Part shown: positions 25,201 to 53,668 of the stretch, piece after piece
Layout: every line of letters starts with the position of its first letter
How positions within the stretch are numbered: position 1 is the stretch's first letter
DNA from: Mermis nigrescens
Lineage: Eukaryota; Nematoda; Enoplea; Mermithida; Mermithidae
Assembly (NCBI GenBank): GCA_036768485.1
Contig: JAVLUZ010000145.1
Location: 3,814,660-3,878,659 of the forward strand
Reading direction: 5' to 3'
Length of the DNA: 64,000 nucleotides
The notes under the pieces: generated by a model
The model's input: the letters and a program-made list of their open reading frames with translations, nothing else
Told to the model about the DNA's origin: nothing
Database searches by the model: none
Position numbers and translations under genes: made by a program

Positions 25201-25370
25201 CATTTTCCAAAATTTTATGTAATTTCACCTGTTTTTTGTTTTATTAGCCTTAATTAATATTTTTGTTTTTATTTTGTCTCTGATTTTAGGGATACGATCA
25301 CGGATATCATTTTATCGCCACCTTCATAGGCGATCACATAGCACATCATGCAAAGATCCTGAGCGCCTGA
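10217..25370 (+). CDS. ESD: S-formylglutathione hydrolase (esterase D), copy A
   Basis: Glutathione-dependent formaldehyde detoxification: hydrolyses S-formylglutathione to formate and glutathione in the cytosol. Exons are 10,217-10,287, 12,116-12,312, 16,976-17,100, 18,947-19,011, 19,214-19,433, 20,602-20,700 and 25,290-25,370. They total 858 nt, or 285 aa plus stop, close to the 282 aa of human ESD. Phases agree at every junction and all introns are GT-AG. The start is the ATG before [12 protein letters not shown], matching the family N terminus. Visible motifs are S-G-L-T-C-T-E at residues 56-62, nucleophile elbow G-H-S-M-G-G-H-G with Ser153 split between exons 4 and 5, G-D-A-D-E-F at 227-232 for the acid, and Y-D-H at 261-263 for the histidine. 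An AATAAA lies at 25,458. The intron 5 donor has been altered by a transposon. Confidence 0.93.
11019..11768. mobile_element. Inverted-repeat element in intron 1, copy A
   Basis: The ends CAGCCCCGTATCCAG and CTGGATACGGGCCTG are inverted repeats. The interior holds four spaced versions of the CGGCGCGAAGCGCC palindrome (11,308; 11,411; 11,511; 11,597). The same element sits at the same place in copy B (39,782-40,588), so it predates the duplication. No clear target duplication is seen. Confidence 0.6.
17316..18447. mobile_element. hAT-like element with CGGGTTCGGGTTTG repeats, intron 3 of copy A
   Basis: The termini TAGGGATGTTC and GAACACATCCTTA are inverted, and TTAGGTGT is duplicated at 17,308-17,315 and 18,448-18,455. 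Telomere-like CGGGTTCGGGTTTG repeats lie inside both ends. An orthologous copy is at 46,095-47,064, so insertion predates the segmental duplication. Confidence 0.75.
19214..19433 (+). CDS. ESD: Exon 5 of esterase D copy A, with a duplicated splice donor
   Basis: This exon encodes the nucleophile-elbow part (S-M-G-G-H-G onward) through I-L-I-D-Q at residue 226. It ends in GATCAG followed by GTCACT. A hAT-like MITE (19,436-19,887) inserted exactly here and duplicated GATCAGGT, so a second intact donor (GATCAG then GTGGCT) stands at 19,888-19,898. Using the first donor gives the normal protein. Using the second would include MITE sequence, in which the frame runs to a stop at 19,587-19,589. Copy B keeps the undisturbed donor GTGGCT. 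Confidence 0.85.
19436..19887. mobile_element. hAT-like MITE at the exon 5 donor, copy A only
   Basis: It begins CACTGCTTTTTTCTTG and ends ACAAAAAAAACACTG, flanked by GATCAGGT at 19,428-19,435 and 19,888-19,895. Tandem GTACAAAGAC-type motifs lie inside both ends. The empty site is preserved in copy B at 48,447-48,454. A second member of this family is in copy B at 35,189-35,596. Confidence 0.85.
21064..21659. mobile_element. Inverted-repeat element TGCAGGCCCATAGCC, intron 6 of copy A
   Basis: The ends TGCAGGCCCATAGCC and GGCTACGGGCCTGCA are inverted repeats. The interior carries GGCGCTTCGCGCC at 21,230-21,242 and a second, imperfect core near 21,323. The orthologous insertion is at 49,371-49,968. 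Its termini resemble those of the intron 1 element. Confidence 0.6.
22486..24494. mobile_element. Element bounded by TAACGATAT-rich ends, intron 6 of copy A
   Basis: AGGGTTGTTAT on the left and ATAACAACGCT on the right are inverted. Both ends are crowded with AACGATATTAA/CGTTAACGA motifs (22,500-22,700 and 24,370-24,480). An orthologue occupies about 50,741-52,690. A small MITE-like block (ACACATGGGCGTGAG to CTGCCCATGTAAGG, about 23,980-24,137) is nested inside. Exact ends and target duplication are uncertain. Confidence 0.5.
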
Positions 25371-26936
25371 AATGATCATTTTTATTATTATTTTTCTATT
25401 GCGTTCACAATTTTTTCTGTAATTCGTTCACGAATTTGCTATCTTATTAGATGCACAATAAAATATTTACGCTTGTTCCTCGTATTGAAAAATTGAATAA
25501 TCTTATTTTATCTGCTTTGACAAACCTGTTTTCGATGTACAGTATATCGTTCAAACGGCGTCGTATTCTAATTATGTGGGCAAGAGAATTTACCATTAAT
25601 GGTCGGTAAGAGCGGAATCAGAAGTGTTAAAGGTGCAAAGGGTCAGGGTCGGCAGGCGAAAGTTAAATCTCAGAAATCCAAGACAGTTAATTTAACATTC
25701 ATGAATTTTGTTCTTGTTTTAACGGCCAAAATGCTCAAAATGGCCTATAAAAAGTTTTTTCGTGGTAATTTCGCATTTTCAAAGCATATTCAGTCGATTT
25801 TGACTGCATCATATCATTTTTAACACTAAAAAATACAGAAATTGATACTTTTCCGGCGCTTTTTCGGGAAAAGTGCGTTAAAGTACTAATCAATAAAGTT
25901 TTCACATTTTTACTGCTTTCGACCTCAAAAATGATGCAAAAAAGCGTTCTGTCAGTTCAAAATCGCTGGACAGTACCTGTCTGGCTGACCCTTCAGCATG
26001 GAAAATCCCCCTCACCCCCAATGCGCATGTATGAGAAAAGTGTAAGCTCCGGATTTTTAGCTTCATAAATCAGAAATGTCATCGGAATGTACTTTGAAGG
26101 CTAGACTATCCCAAACAAAATTACCTATTTGAAATTAGAGTACTTAAAGTGACGAAATTTGCATTTATGCAGTATGTGGATCAGCTTTTTAAAGACTCAG
26201 TACAGTTTAAGGTATAGGGGCAACTGAATTTTAATGCTTCAAAAATAAGGTTATCACTTAGGTTTGATCACATTCTATTCAACTACATACAGTTCTTGCT
26301 GTGAGTGGTCGTTCTTTTTTTGAGATCTCAGTATTGCTTTCAGTTGGACTGAGAGATGCAACAGCAAACAAATCCGGAGCGTGCTGGCTGAGTTCTGCAG
26401 CATTGCATATCAAGCATTCTACGAAAAAAGATTGAATAAGAAAAAGATTGAATTTTTACTTGTAGTTTTCCCTATTTTCTCCGAGGAATTTCTTTTTCTA
26501 GCTTGGCAGCATTGCAGATTGATAAAGGTCCGAATAGATATCTTAGTCCAGTTGACACCTCAGTAAACCAGCTGCGAAAAACTAATACTTGTCATGGGCG
26601 CGCGCAGGATTTTTAAACTATATTTCGGGAATTGTTTGGCGATGCGCCAAATAAGAAACACTCTCTCACGTTTCCGAACATGCTCTATTCACTAAGCTCA
26701 TAAAATTATAATTTTTCTAACAAAATTCGTTTTTCATTATTTGTGTAAAGAAGCTGTTTTTTATTACATGCAATTTGCTAGCTCGTGATTTCGTAAGCGC
26801 ATCTTAAACTCTCGCTAATGAATCGTGCGATTCTAAATTCCCAACATTTCTTATTCTCTCAACCTTCATGTCATAACGTCAAAATAAAATAATAAGTATT
26901 CGTACCATGTCAAATTCCCACGCTTACGTATCTCGT
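25371..26936. other. 3' flank of esterase D copy A, with one MITE
   Basis: AATAAA at 25,458-25,463, about 90 bp after the stop, is the probable poly(A) signal. From about 25,600 to 26,040 there is a MITE-like block related to those at 34,603 and 47,355: it shares the interior around TTTTTCGTG and the C-rich end CCCCTCACCCCCAATGCGCAT. The remainder to 26,936 shows no gene. Confidence 0.5.
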
Positions 26937-27236
26937 TAGAATCTTGTCAGCGGAGCCCAATTCTCAGAACCGCTCATCAATCTCAATGCTATAATATTCT
27001 CATGACATATTTTGGTCCTCCAGTATGAAAAACTATCCCAATGAAGCTTGTCCCACGCGCATTCTTCGTTTTCGTACCCGTCATCGACTAATATTTAAAT
27101 TCACGTTTAACTTTATAATTTTAGTCCACGTCGTTGTTCGGGTGCCCGCCCAGTTTCATGTTTTATCCCTTCTCGTGGTAAAATCCCATTAAAACGTATG
27201 TAACCACATACAACCACAACGCATCCTTTACATTTT
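26937..27236 (+). repeat. 300-bp direct repeat, left copy
   Basis: Nearly identical to 29,363-29,662 in the same orientation; both run from TAGAATC to CCTTTACATTT. The 2.1 kb between them has no retroviral gene. They could be the long terminal repeats of a degraded non-autonomous element. Clear TG...CA ends, a polypurine tract and a convincing primer site were not seen. Confidence 0.6.
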
Positions 27237-28088
27237 GGCGCGTCAAAGCCGGGAAATTTTTCGAACCCCGACACTAACGAAATCCCATTATGACGTCTTT
27301 TGAAATACGTTAATTGTTTTAACTAATTCCAATTATTATCATTTTGCCTCATTATCCCATAATTTGGTCCTCGATTTAATTAGTAAGTAAGAAAATTTTC
27401 ACATCTTTAGCGACGAACATATTGCAAGATTATCTATTTATTTATTTTCAACAGTGATATCCCATTATATTTCATACCTCAAGATATTTTGCTAATTTAT
27501 CATTATTATCCTCAAAATTCGTTTCTAAAAATTCTGAATTCCATGACCCAACGAATTCAATGGAGTAAATCTTTATAATAAATCATAGAAATGTTGTTAA
27601 TCTCGATCTGTGTGTTTGTTCCATTTTTCATTTATCAATTTAAATATCCCTAGTGTTTGAAGCACAATTAAATGGGCATCCCAAAATTGATTTTCTTCAT
27701 TTACATCAGAGCTCTGTAGAAAATCTGTTTTGTGTTGTTCATGTTATTCGTTGCTCAGAAACGTAATAATTTACATACTACGAAAAATCCCAAAATCTGC
27801 TCCGCATTACAGAGACCCCGTGTGGGATGGCAGATGCTTGAGAGGTTAGGACACCCATGCGGAAGATGAGGGGTCAGCTGAGCAAGGCGTTGACATAGGA
27901 TCCGATGAATTACCCCATGATGCTCATATTTCTGTTTTGTCGATCCGGGCCCATCACGCATACTCGCAGGTTTTAGTGATATCCTTCCATGAGGGTATGA
28001 TGCGTCATAATACCCGGCCTGGTTAGCGATGATTATGAACTCATTTCGGTCTACCTGCCTCAAGTGAGTGGAAGATGAGCTCGTGAAG
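27237..28088. other. Unassigned interval between direct repeats
   Basis: No gene is recognised. A minus-strand frame at 27,755-28,168 is open for 137 codons over a GC-richer block, but it runs into the C-rich end of the MITE at 28,097 and shows no familiar motif. Confidence 0.3.
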
Positions 28089-28096
28089 GTGGTGAC

Positions 28097-28516
28097 CATA
28101 CATGATCTTGGGTTGTTTGGGGGGTTTTTCACCCCCCCCCCCGCAGAATCATTGTTCACCCCCCGCAAAAAATTTTTTACCCCCCCCCCCAGAATTGGCG
28201 ATTTTTCAAAAGTTTCCTAAACTTACCTGAAAATTGGTAGAAAAAGTGTCTTTTTAAGGGTTTTTGGCTATCTATTTGCTCAAAATCGCCAAATTTTCGG
28301 CGCTTCGCGCCATATATTCATGTTTTAAGCGATATATTGGTCAATTTATTCGACTTTTTTAGTAATTTGTTTCATGATTTCATGCTCTAGAAGGATAGAG
28401 TATCGTCAGAAACGCCAAAAAACGATGTTTTTTAACGCGTACCGGCCATTTTTGGGCCCAAAAAAGGCACTTTAGGTTTTCACCCCCCCCCAGAATTCCC
28501 ATACTGTGCATGTATG
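28097..28516 (+). mobile_element. MITE of the CATACATG family, TSD GTGGTGAC
   Basis: Its termini are CATACATG and CATGTATG. GTGGTGAC is duplicated at 28,089-28,096 and 28,517-28,524. The interior has C-rich tracts and the palindrome GGCGCTTCGCGCC at 28,299-28,311. The same family, inverted, interrupts the virus-type gene at 32,138-32,542. Confidence 0.8.
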
Positions 28517-28524
28517 GTGGTGAC

Positions 28525-29362
28525 TCGACATTTCACTTTTTATGATTTCCTCACCGTATTTTCAAATAGTTGGGAGGATAGCCACAGCCTCATTGTCGTT
28601 CCGCTAACAGGTTTATTTGATTTTTGAAATGTCATCACACCACAGTGCGCAAAGAGCAACGAATGTTCTGAAATAAAAAGACGTAGGCAAACCAAAAAAT
28701 CAGATTGCTAGAAAATCACGGATTTAACCTGTTGTATCTCACGCAGTGAATAATAGAATTTAAACCCTATTCTCCGGATAGCCCTGATTTATATTGTATT
28801 TATGTTATAATCGTATATCTTATATTTCCCAATCAAAATAATTTTATAAACCCTAATCATTGAAATTTTTAGATCACCTCGATTTTATCCCATTTATCAC
28901 AAAAAGTAGTTTTATTGTGGGCTTGCTTCTACGTATTTAATAAGCTAAGCAAGGACGAAAAGTAGCGCACAAAATCTTACTAAGTCGCATTTTCATACAA
29001 ATGTAAGTGTGTTCGTCAAGCCCATGATTCTTTTTATCTCTGAAATTTACTTAGTTCTCTTAAATCCCATTTCTTTTGCTAAATTTTCGAGAGTTCCAAA
29101 ATTGCTCCGAAATTCTTATTTCCAAATGTATGGATGATGACATTTGAATATGTTGTGTACTCATGTGCTCGGAAATTTTAGCATTAAAGATTAAGTCTTT
29201 GTAACCCATACTCATTTTAAAAAGACAGGTACTGCAACATTCTCGAACATCACAAACACGATGTGAATTTCTTAAACTGATTGCATAAGCGACAGCTACT
29301 TAGATGAGAACCTTCTTAATCCCCCGATTTGTGCAAATTATTAATTGACGCCTATTGTCGCC
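28525..29362. other. Gene-free stretch
   Basis: AT-rich sequence with no recognisable coding frame, RNA gene or transposon terminus. Confidence 0.45.
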
Positions 29363-29662
29363 TAGAATCATTGACGTCAGCGCAGCCCCAATTCTCAGAA
29401 TCGCTCATCAATCTCAATGCTATAATATTCTCATGACATAGTTTGGTTCAGTAAGAAAAACTATCCCAATCAAGCTTGTCCCACGCGCATTCTTCGTTTT
29501 CGTACCCGTCATCGACTAATATTTAAATTCACGTTTAACTTTATAATTTTAGTCCACGTCGTTGTTCGGGTGCCCGCCCAGTTTCATGTTTTTCCCTTCT
29601 CGTAGTAAAATCCCATTAAGACGTATATAACCACATACAACCACAACGCATCCTTTACATTT
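29363..29662 (+). repeat. 300-bp direct repeat, right copy
   Basis: Partner of 26,937-27,236, with only scattered substitutions. The sequence just outside differs from that outside the left copy, so the repeated unit is confined to this block. Confidence 0.6.
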
Positions 29663-29976
29663 GGCTGTAAAAATGACGTTTTTTGCTCTGTTCGAGACAA
29701 ACTCATAAAAACTAACTATGCCTAAATTTCTTTTAAATTTTCCTATAAATAGATGCCAAAAATATTTTGAGTGTAGGTGGGCGACCGCCCCCTTTATCAC
29801 TAAGTACATATGTGAACATGTGAGTAGTAATATACGACCATCTGGCGTCAGGGAGATGGGCAACTGTGTAAGCATAGGCAAGTACGTCACATCATCGCTT
29901 TTCCCCAGTCGACCTAAAATATGATTCATAGGGCTCGCTCGCTAACATCATAAAAAACGCGCTCGTTTGCTTTTAA

Positions 29977-30067
29977 TTAAATCTTAAACATTTCCAGCAT
30001 AATAAGCACCTTCTTGAAAAATTTATGAACGGCGTCTTCGCTTTTAAGACCAACCATTAAAACGGTA
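29977..30067 (-). pseudogene. TBP homologue (locus 1), C-terminal piece
   Basis: The minus-strand frame ends at 29,977. It contains T-V-L-M-V-G-L-K-S-E-D-A-V followed by a basic amphipathic tail, matching the last strand and helix of the TBP C-terminal lobe (family pattern S-G-K-x-V-L-T-G-A-K then a helix). It is separated from the rest of the gene by the fold-back element 30,068-31,237. ATTAAAAC(G/A)GTA is duplicated on both sides, so the two pieces were one gene before the insertion. Confidence 0.7.
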
Positions 30068-31237
30068 ACGTCCCGGGTGACCGACAGTCCCGGGTGACCG
30101 ACAATCCCGGGTGACCGACAGTCCCGGGTGACCGACAGTCCCGGGTCACCGACAAATAGTATAAAAATAGATCTGTCAATCAAAAAATTCTCGAGTGACC
30201 GACAGTACCTACTGGCCGACTGTTCCGAGTGGCCGACAGTCCCGGGTGGCCGACTGTACCGGGTGGCCGACAGTCCCGAGTGGCCGAAGTCCCGGGTGGC
30301 CGACACTGTACCGGGTGATCGATAAATGGCATAAAAATTCCCAAATGACCCGGTTGTACTATTACTATGAATATATGTACGTAGTATGCACGTACATTTT
30401 TTCAAAATCGAAACACGTAATTTTTTCATTCTCTCAGAATAGCAATAAAGTTTTCACTTGCATAAATGTGAATATAAACTTATTATGTGTACATATTGTA
30501 TATAAATTTATTAATTGTACATATTTAATATAAACTATCAAAACTAAAAATTTTGTATCAAAGATTCATTTTTGTCCAGTCGTCGTTAAGATCTTGAATT
30601 ACTTATATTCCTGTGCGCGTTAAATTCGGCCTACAGCGTAGTTTCACATGCGCAATGGAATGCATAAGCAATGAATCGCGTTTAGGCACCTTCAGAATCA
30701 AAAAATTCTAAAAATAAAACCTCATTTGCATTTTGAATCGGGCGGATAGTTAATCCCTGTTTTTGTCAAAATAAACATTTTTAAGTGGAGCGTATAGAGT
30801 GCTCAGTAGTTTCGCATGAAAAATGGAAGGCGATTTTAGCTATGAACTCATATGAGCAATGTTATTGCATTGGTAAAACTATTTATGTGCATAAATAGGT
30901 ACCTACTTGAAAAAGCATTAATTCCGAAATCATTAGTCAGTTAGGAATTTTTATGACAAACCTATTATTATACCACTTGTTGGCCACCCGGTACAGTCGG
31001 CCACCCGGGACTGTCGGCCACCCGGTACAGTCGGCCACCCGGTACAGTCGGCCACTCGGGACTGTCGGCCACCCGGTATAGCCGGCCACCCGGGACTGTC
31101 GGTCAGACGGGAATTTTTTGATTGACAGATCTATTTTTAAAACCATTTGTCGGTCACCCGGGACTGTCGGTCACCCGGGACTGTCGGTCAACCGGGACTG
31201 TCGGTCACCCGGGACTGTCGGTTACCCGGGACACAAT
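30068..31237. mobile_element. Fold-back element with CCCGGGTGACCGACAGT minisatellite arms
   Basis: The left arm (30,071-30,345) is a 17-bp tandem repeat, CCCGGGTGACCGACAGT and variants. The right arm (30,956-31,234) is the same array inverted. About 600 bp of AT-rich loop without a gene lies between. The block TAGATCTGTCAATCAAAAAA is present in both arms in mirror position. The flanking duplication CATTAAAAC(G/A)GTA (30,055-30,067 and 31,238-31,250) marks a TBP-like gene as the target. This architecture resembles Drosophila Foldback elements, with a different repeat. Confidence 0.75.
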
Positions 31238-31690
31238 CATTAAAACAGTACCGTTGGTAAAAATTAAAGCCGTGGCATGAGGAAAACTTAATTTAGCGGC
31301 TGGAAATAATTCAGGCTCTAAGCGCACAAACTTTTTATGCATGCGAGCAAAACCAGCAATGTTTAACCGACTGTTCATTCTACCCGTTCCTACTACATTA
31401 TGTACTTTTAACTGCAAAATTTGTAGGTGTAGCCGCTCTGTTGTGAAAAATGCACATTTTTTCATTCGCTAGCTTGTTTTCATGTATGCTCTTTGTGCCT
31501 ACACAAACCAGTTTTCCAGAGCTTAACAATAAACCAGTATATACTCTTTGGCTGCGTTATTTTAAGAATTGAGCCGTTAAACTTTCTTGGATCGTATTTG
31601 ACGCCGTTGCATGTTTTTGCAATTTTATACAAATCTAAGGGTTTGCGAGACAGACGACTTGTGGAAACGACGTTCAAATCGTAGCCATTT
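31238..31690 (-). pseudogene. TBP homologue (locus 1), N-terminal lobe and most of C-terminal lobe
   Basis: Read on the minus strand from about 31,690, the sequence shows N-V-V-S-T-S-R-L then K-Y-D-P-R-K-F-N-G-S-I-L-K. It then shows S-S-G-K-L-V-C-V-G-T-K in the next frame, and after a second shift V-H-N-V-V-G-T-G-R-M and L-E-P-E-L-F-P. These are the conserved blocks of both TBP lobes, in order. At least two frameshifts and the fold-back insertion make it a pseudogene. It lies just downstream of virus-type genes on the same strand and has no spliceosomal introns, unlike most animal TBP genes. Origin (host retrocopy or element gene) is unresolved. Confidence 0.72.
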
Positions 31691-31727
31691 TGAATTAAAA
31701 TGAATGAAAACGCGAGTATTTATATCT

Positions 31728-32884
31728 TCAGAAGAACGAAGTCTTGACTTTACGAAAATGTAACTTGACAATCACTTTTCCAGAAATAAACGGAATAAAT
31801 TCATCTAAATCATCTTTAATGTTAATTTCGATACTCGAAATGTCCTTAACAAGAATAGGTACATAATGGGGGTAGTCGAATGTTCTGTCAATAATGTTGG
31901 AATAGGAGCCCTCTACATTCACGATTCTTAACAAAGGAGCCGAAATGTCTCCAACGATTTGTGGTTCCAAAATATTTGCGTAAATGTACAATACTTTGAT
32001 GCCCCCAACGTGCATGTTTGGTTCATTAACGCCCCATGTTGATTTCGTTATTTTATCATCTTGAAACCTAAAATTTTGGTTATTTCTGGTAATAATGTCA
32101 CTGATTTTACAATTTCACTGTACACTATTGTTTGTACCATACATGCACAGCATGGGAATTCTGGGGGAATGAAAACCTAAAGTGCCTTTTTTGGCCCAAA
32201 AATGGCTGGTACGCGTTACAAAACATCGTTTTTTGGCGTTTCTGACGATACTCTATCCTTCTAGAGCATAAAATCATGAAAAAAATTTCGAAAAAAGTCG
32301 AATAAATTGACCAATATATCGCTTAAAACATGAATATATGGCGCGAAGCGCCGAAAATTTGGCGATTTTGAGCAAATAGATAGCCAAAAACCCTTAAAAA
32401 GACACTTTTTCTACCAATTTTCAGGTAAGTTTAGGAAACTTTTGAAAAATCGCCAATTCTGGGGGGGGTAAAAAAATTTTTGCGGAGGGTGAACAATGAT
32501 TCTGCGGGGGGTAAACCCCCGAACCCCACAAAATCATGTATGGTTTGTACTCGTTATATCGTACTGAAGTATTTAAAAAATATTCCTTTTTCACAATTCC
32601 GCCTTGTTTAGAAGGCAGAATTGCAACATCTCAACAGTTTCATGTATTTAATCGTAACACCCTAGCGGTATCTTAATTACATGATCAGCTTCATCAATGT
32701 CTGTTATACGAATATCAGTTTTTTCAGTTTTAAGCGTTTCCCAATTGTGTGGGTAGATTAGTTGACATGGACCACATTCCCAATCTCCAGTTGACTTAAT
32801 TTTTGTGGTAAATGTGCGGGAAATTCAGATGGGGTATTTTGCTTATCGCTAGCAGTGTTACTACGTAAAGTTACATGAAATTGA
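31728..32884 (-). pseudogene. Polinton/adintovirus-type structural-like protein, broken
   Basis: Minus-strand frames start near 32,884 with a block resembling the N terminus of a protein often found in invertebrate Polinton-like or adintovirus-like loci (F-H-V-T-L-R-S-N-T-A-S). It changes frame to a Y-P-H-N-W-E segment. A CATACATG MITE interrupts it (32,138-32,542), and it resumes as a segment containing H-V-G-G-I-K-V-L-Y-I-Y and L-E-P-Q-I-V-G-D and ending at 31,728. It is recognisable but non-functional (frameshift plus insertion). The family assignment is from memory of the pattern; its exact virion role is not claimed. Confidence 0.55.
32138..32542 (-). mobile_element. MITE of the CATACATG family inside a virus-type gene, TSD GTTTGTAC
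   Basis: Its termini are CATACATG and CATGTATG, with GTTTGTAC duplicated at 32,130-32,137 and 32,543-32,550. The interior matches the copy at 28,097-28,516 in inverse orientation, including GGCGCGAAGCGCC at 32,340-32,352. Confidence 0.82.
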
Positions 32885-32885
32885 T

Positions 32886-33345
32886 CTATTGTTGAGAAAT
32901 TTGATCTACAATAAAATTATCATCTATTGCTACAGTGTGAATCTTAAATAGACCATTTACAAAACCCGTTACAAATTCATCAGCATAACTTTTTCTAAAC
33001 TTTGTAAAATTAAATTCATTGGGACACCCCTGCAGCGCCATACTAAAAAAATTATGCACAATTGCCCACACGTTGACGTTAGAGGTTTTTGCACGCATTT
33101 TTATTACATTTTAGATTCAGTGCGTATTTCAATACATAATCACGCGTTTTTTCGCTAGGCGGTAGTCCATAGCTGTCAAAAATTTCACATTTATCGTGCA
33201 CATCAAAAACATGCATACCGAATGGGACCCGGGCAGATAACTAGGGTCCATATTTATTACTAATGCCGCTGGTTTACTAAAAATAACAGGCTGTTTATTG
33301 CATGGAAAAACTCCACACAAAATTTGACCAACAGCTTGGTCGCTT
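32886..33345 (-). pseudogene. Adenain-like cysteine protease relic
   Basis: The minus-strand frame from about 33,345 reads C-G-V-F-P-C-N-K-Q-P, then N-M-D-P-S-Y-L-P-G-S-H-S, then in the +1 frame I-F-D-S-Y-G-L-P-P. This is the signature region (D-P-x-x-x-P-G-x-H-W and D-S-Y-G) of the adenovirus-type maturation protease encoded by Polintons and adintoviruses. The Trp after the catalytic His is lost. A frameshift lies between the His and the D-S-Y-G motif. The segment where the catalytic Cys is expected (V-C-G-x-Y-C) reads N-V-W-A-I-V. It is therefore inactive. It lies between an F54H12.2-like gene and a structural-type gene. Confidence 0.6.
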
Positions 33346-33381
33346 TTTAAAACAATGGTCTATTGAATAGTATTCATTTTC

Positions 33382-33861
33382 TTATGCTGTATAGTCAAAC
33401 AATACATTGCGGTGCTTATCTAACATTACTAAATTGTCAAAGCCGGCATAAACTATTACTTCTACGCCAGTATCGGGAATTTTTTCTGCAAAAGAAATTT
33501 CAATGCTAGTGGTACCCGCCTTAATTAGATCCCAGTGTGCACCATCATCTTCATCAGGAGTGAGATCAAATGCAAAAAAGCACTGACCGTCTTTGAACCC
33601 TTCTCTAGTTATACCATTGCCTTTGTTGTCTCTAGCCATGTCTAGCGTCTCAGAAAGTTGATCAAATGCTCGCAGAAATTTTCCCTTTTTAAAGTCCAAT
33701 TTCGTAGTATTATTAGCTATTCTTACAGTAAGACAGCGTACTCTAAGCACAGAGTTGACAAGATATACCTCATCATTTGTGGGTAGTTTTATCAACTTTA
33801 CTTGATTTATAAAAAAGTTATTGAAAAAATAAAGATGTGTCCTATTTTTGCGGACACCCAT
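33382..33861 (-). pseudogene. F54H12.2-like protein, C-terminal part
   Basis: A 159-codon minus-strand frame contains F-F-A-F-D-L-T-P-D, G-T-T-S-I-E-I-S-F-A-E-K and a final segment L-V-M-L-D-K-H-R-N-V. These resemble the C terminus of the F54H12.2-like proteins widespread at invertebrate Polinton-like loci. The frame is open, but the full-length protein of this family is about 500 aa, so the N-terminal part is missing. The left boundary of the duplicated segment (33,706) falls inside this frame; copy A keeps only the 5' portion (9,690-9,850), decayed. Confidence 0.5.
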
Positions 33862-34223
33862 GTATATATATGCTCATCAGATTATTAGTAAATTCCTACG
33901 TGGCCGTTTTATTCCATTTCTGCTGAAAATGAATTTAATAAGAAAAGAGCAATCGCAAATGAATCAGTTTGATCTGGAAGCTGTTATTGTTTATCTTGTC
34001 CTTACATAGTTTTTCATTTGTTCATTTGGCTTTCTGTCAGTCAGCAAAAAGCATATTTTGCTTCTGTATTTTACTATTTAAAGGAACCTGCTAATTCGCT
34101 CGGTTTTCTTTGCTGCATATTTGCATTAATAACTTTGATATGCTTAAAGTGATAAAATTATTTAGCGGCTTCGTTACTTTAGTGCAACAAGTCACAAGTT
34201 GAAGTTTCTAGAAGAATCCAATT

Positions 34224-53561
<19,338 letters not shown>

Positions 53562-53668
53562 AATGATCATTTTTTTATAATTATTTTTCTATAGCGTTAG
53601 CGATTTATGGCACTGATTTTGCATATTTTTAGTGCAAAACTTATAATCTTTCACTTACAATTATCATA

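Larger units (their letters stand above)
9690..25405 (+). repeat. Duplicated segment, copy A
   Basis: This stretch matches 33,706-53,598 in order and orientation, with visible substitutions and small indels throughout. Similarity begins at GTATTATTAGCTAT (9,690 and 33,706) and ends just after GCGTT (25,405 and 53,598). It contains one complete esterase D gene. Shared insertions, such as the hAT-like element at 17,316-18,447, predate the duplication. The element at 19,436-19,887 is in copy A only. Confidence 0.85.

Noticed and set aside
27755..28168. 137-codon minus-strand frame
   Set aside because: It runs into the C-rich end of a MITE, contains no recognised motif and has no start context. 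Length alone is not enough.
26937..29662. Firm call of an LTR retrotransposon
   Set aside because: No gag, protease, RT or integrase, no convincing primer-binding site or polypurine tract, and no clear target duplication.
30128..31146. Open frames rich in G-W-P-T-V-P and similar repeats
   Set aside because: They are translations of the CCCGGGTGACCGACAGT minisatellite arms, present on both strands, with no gene context.
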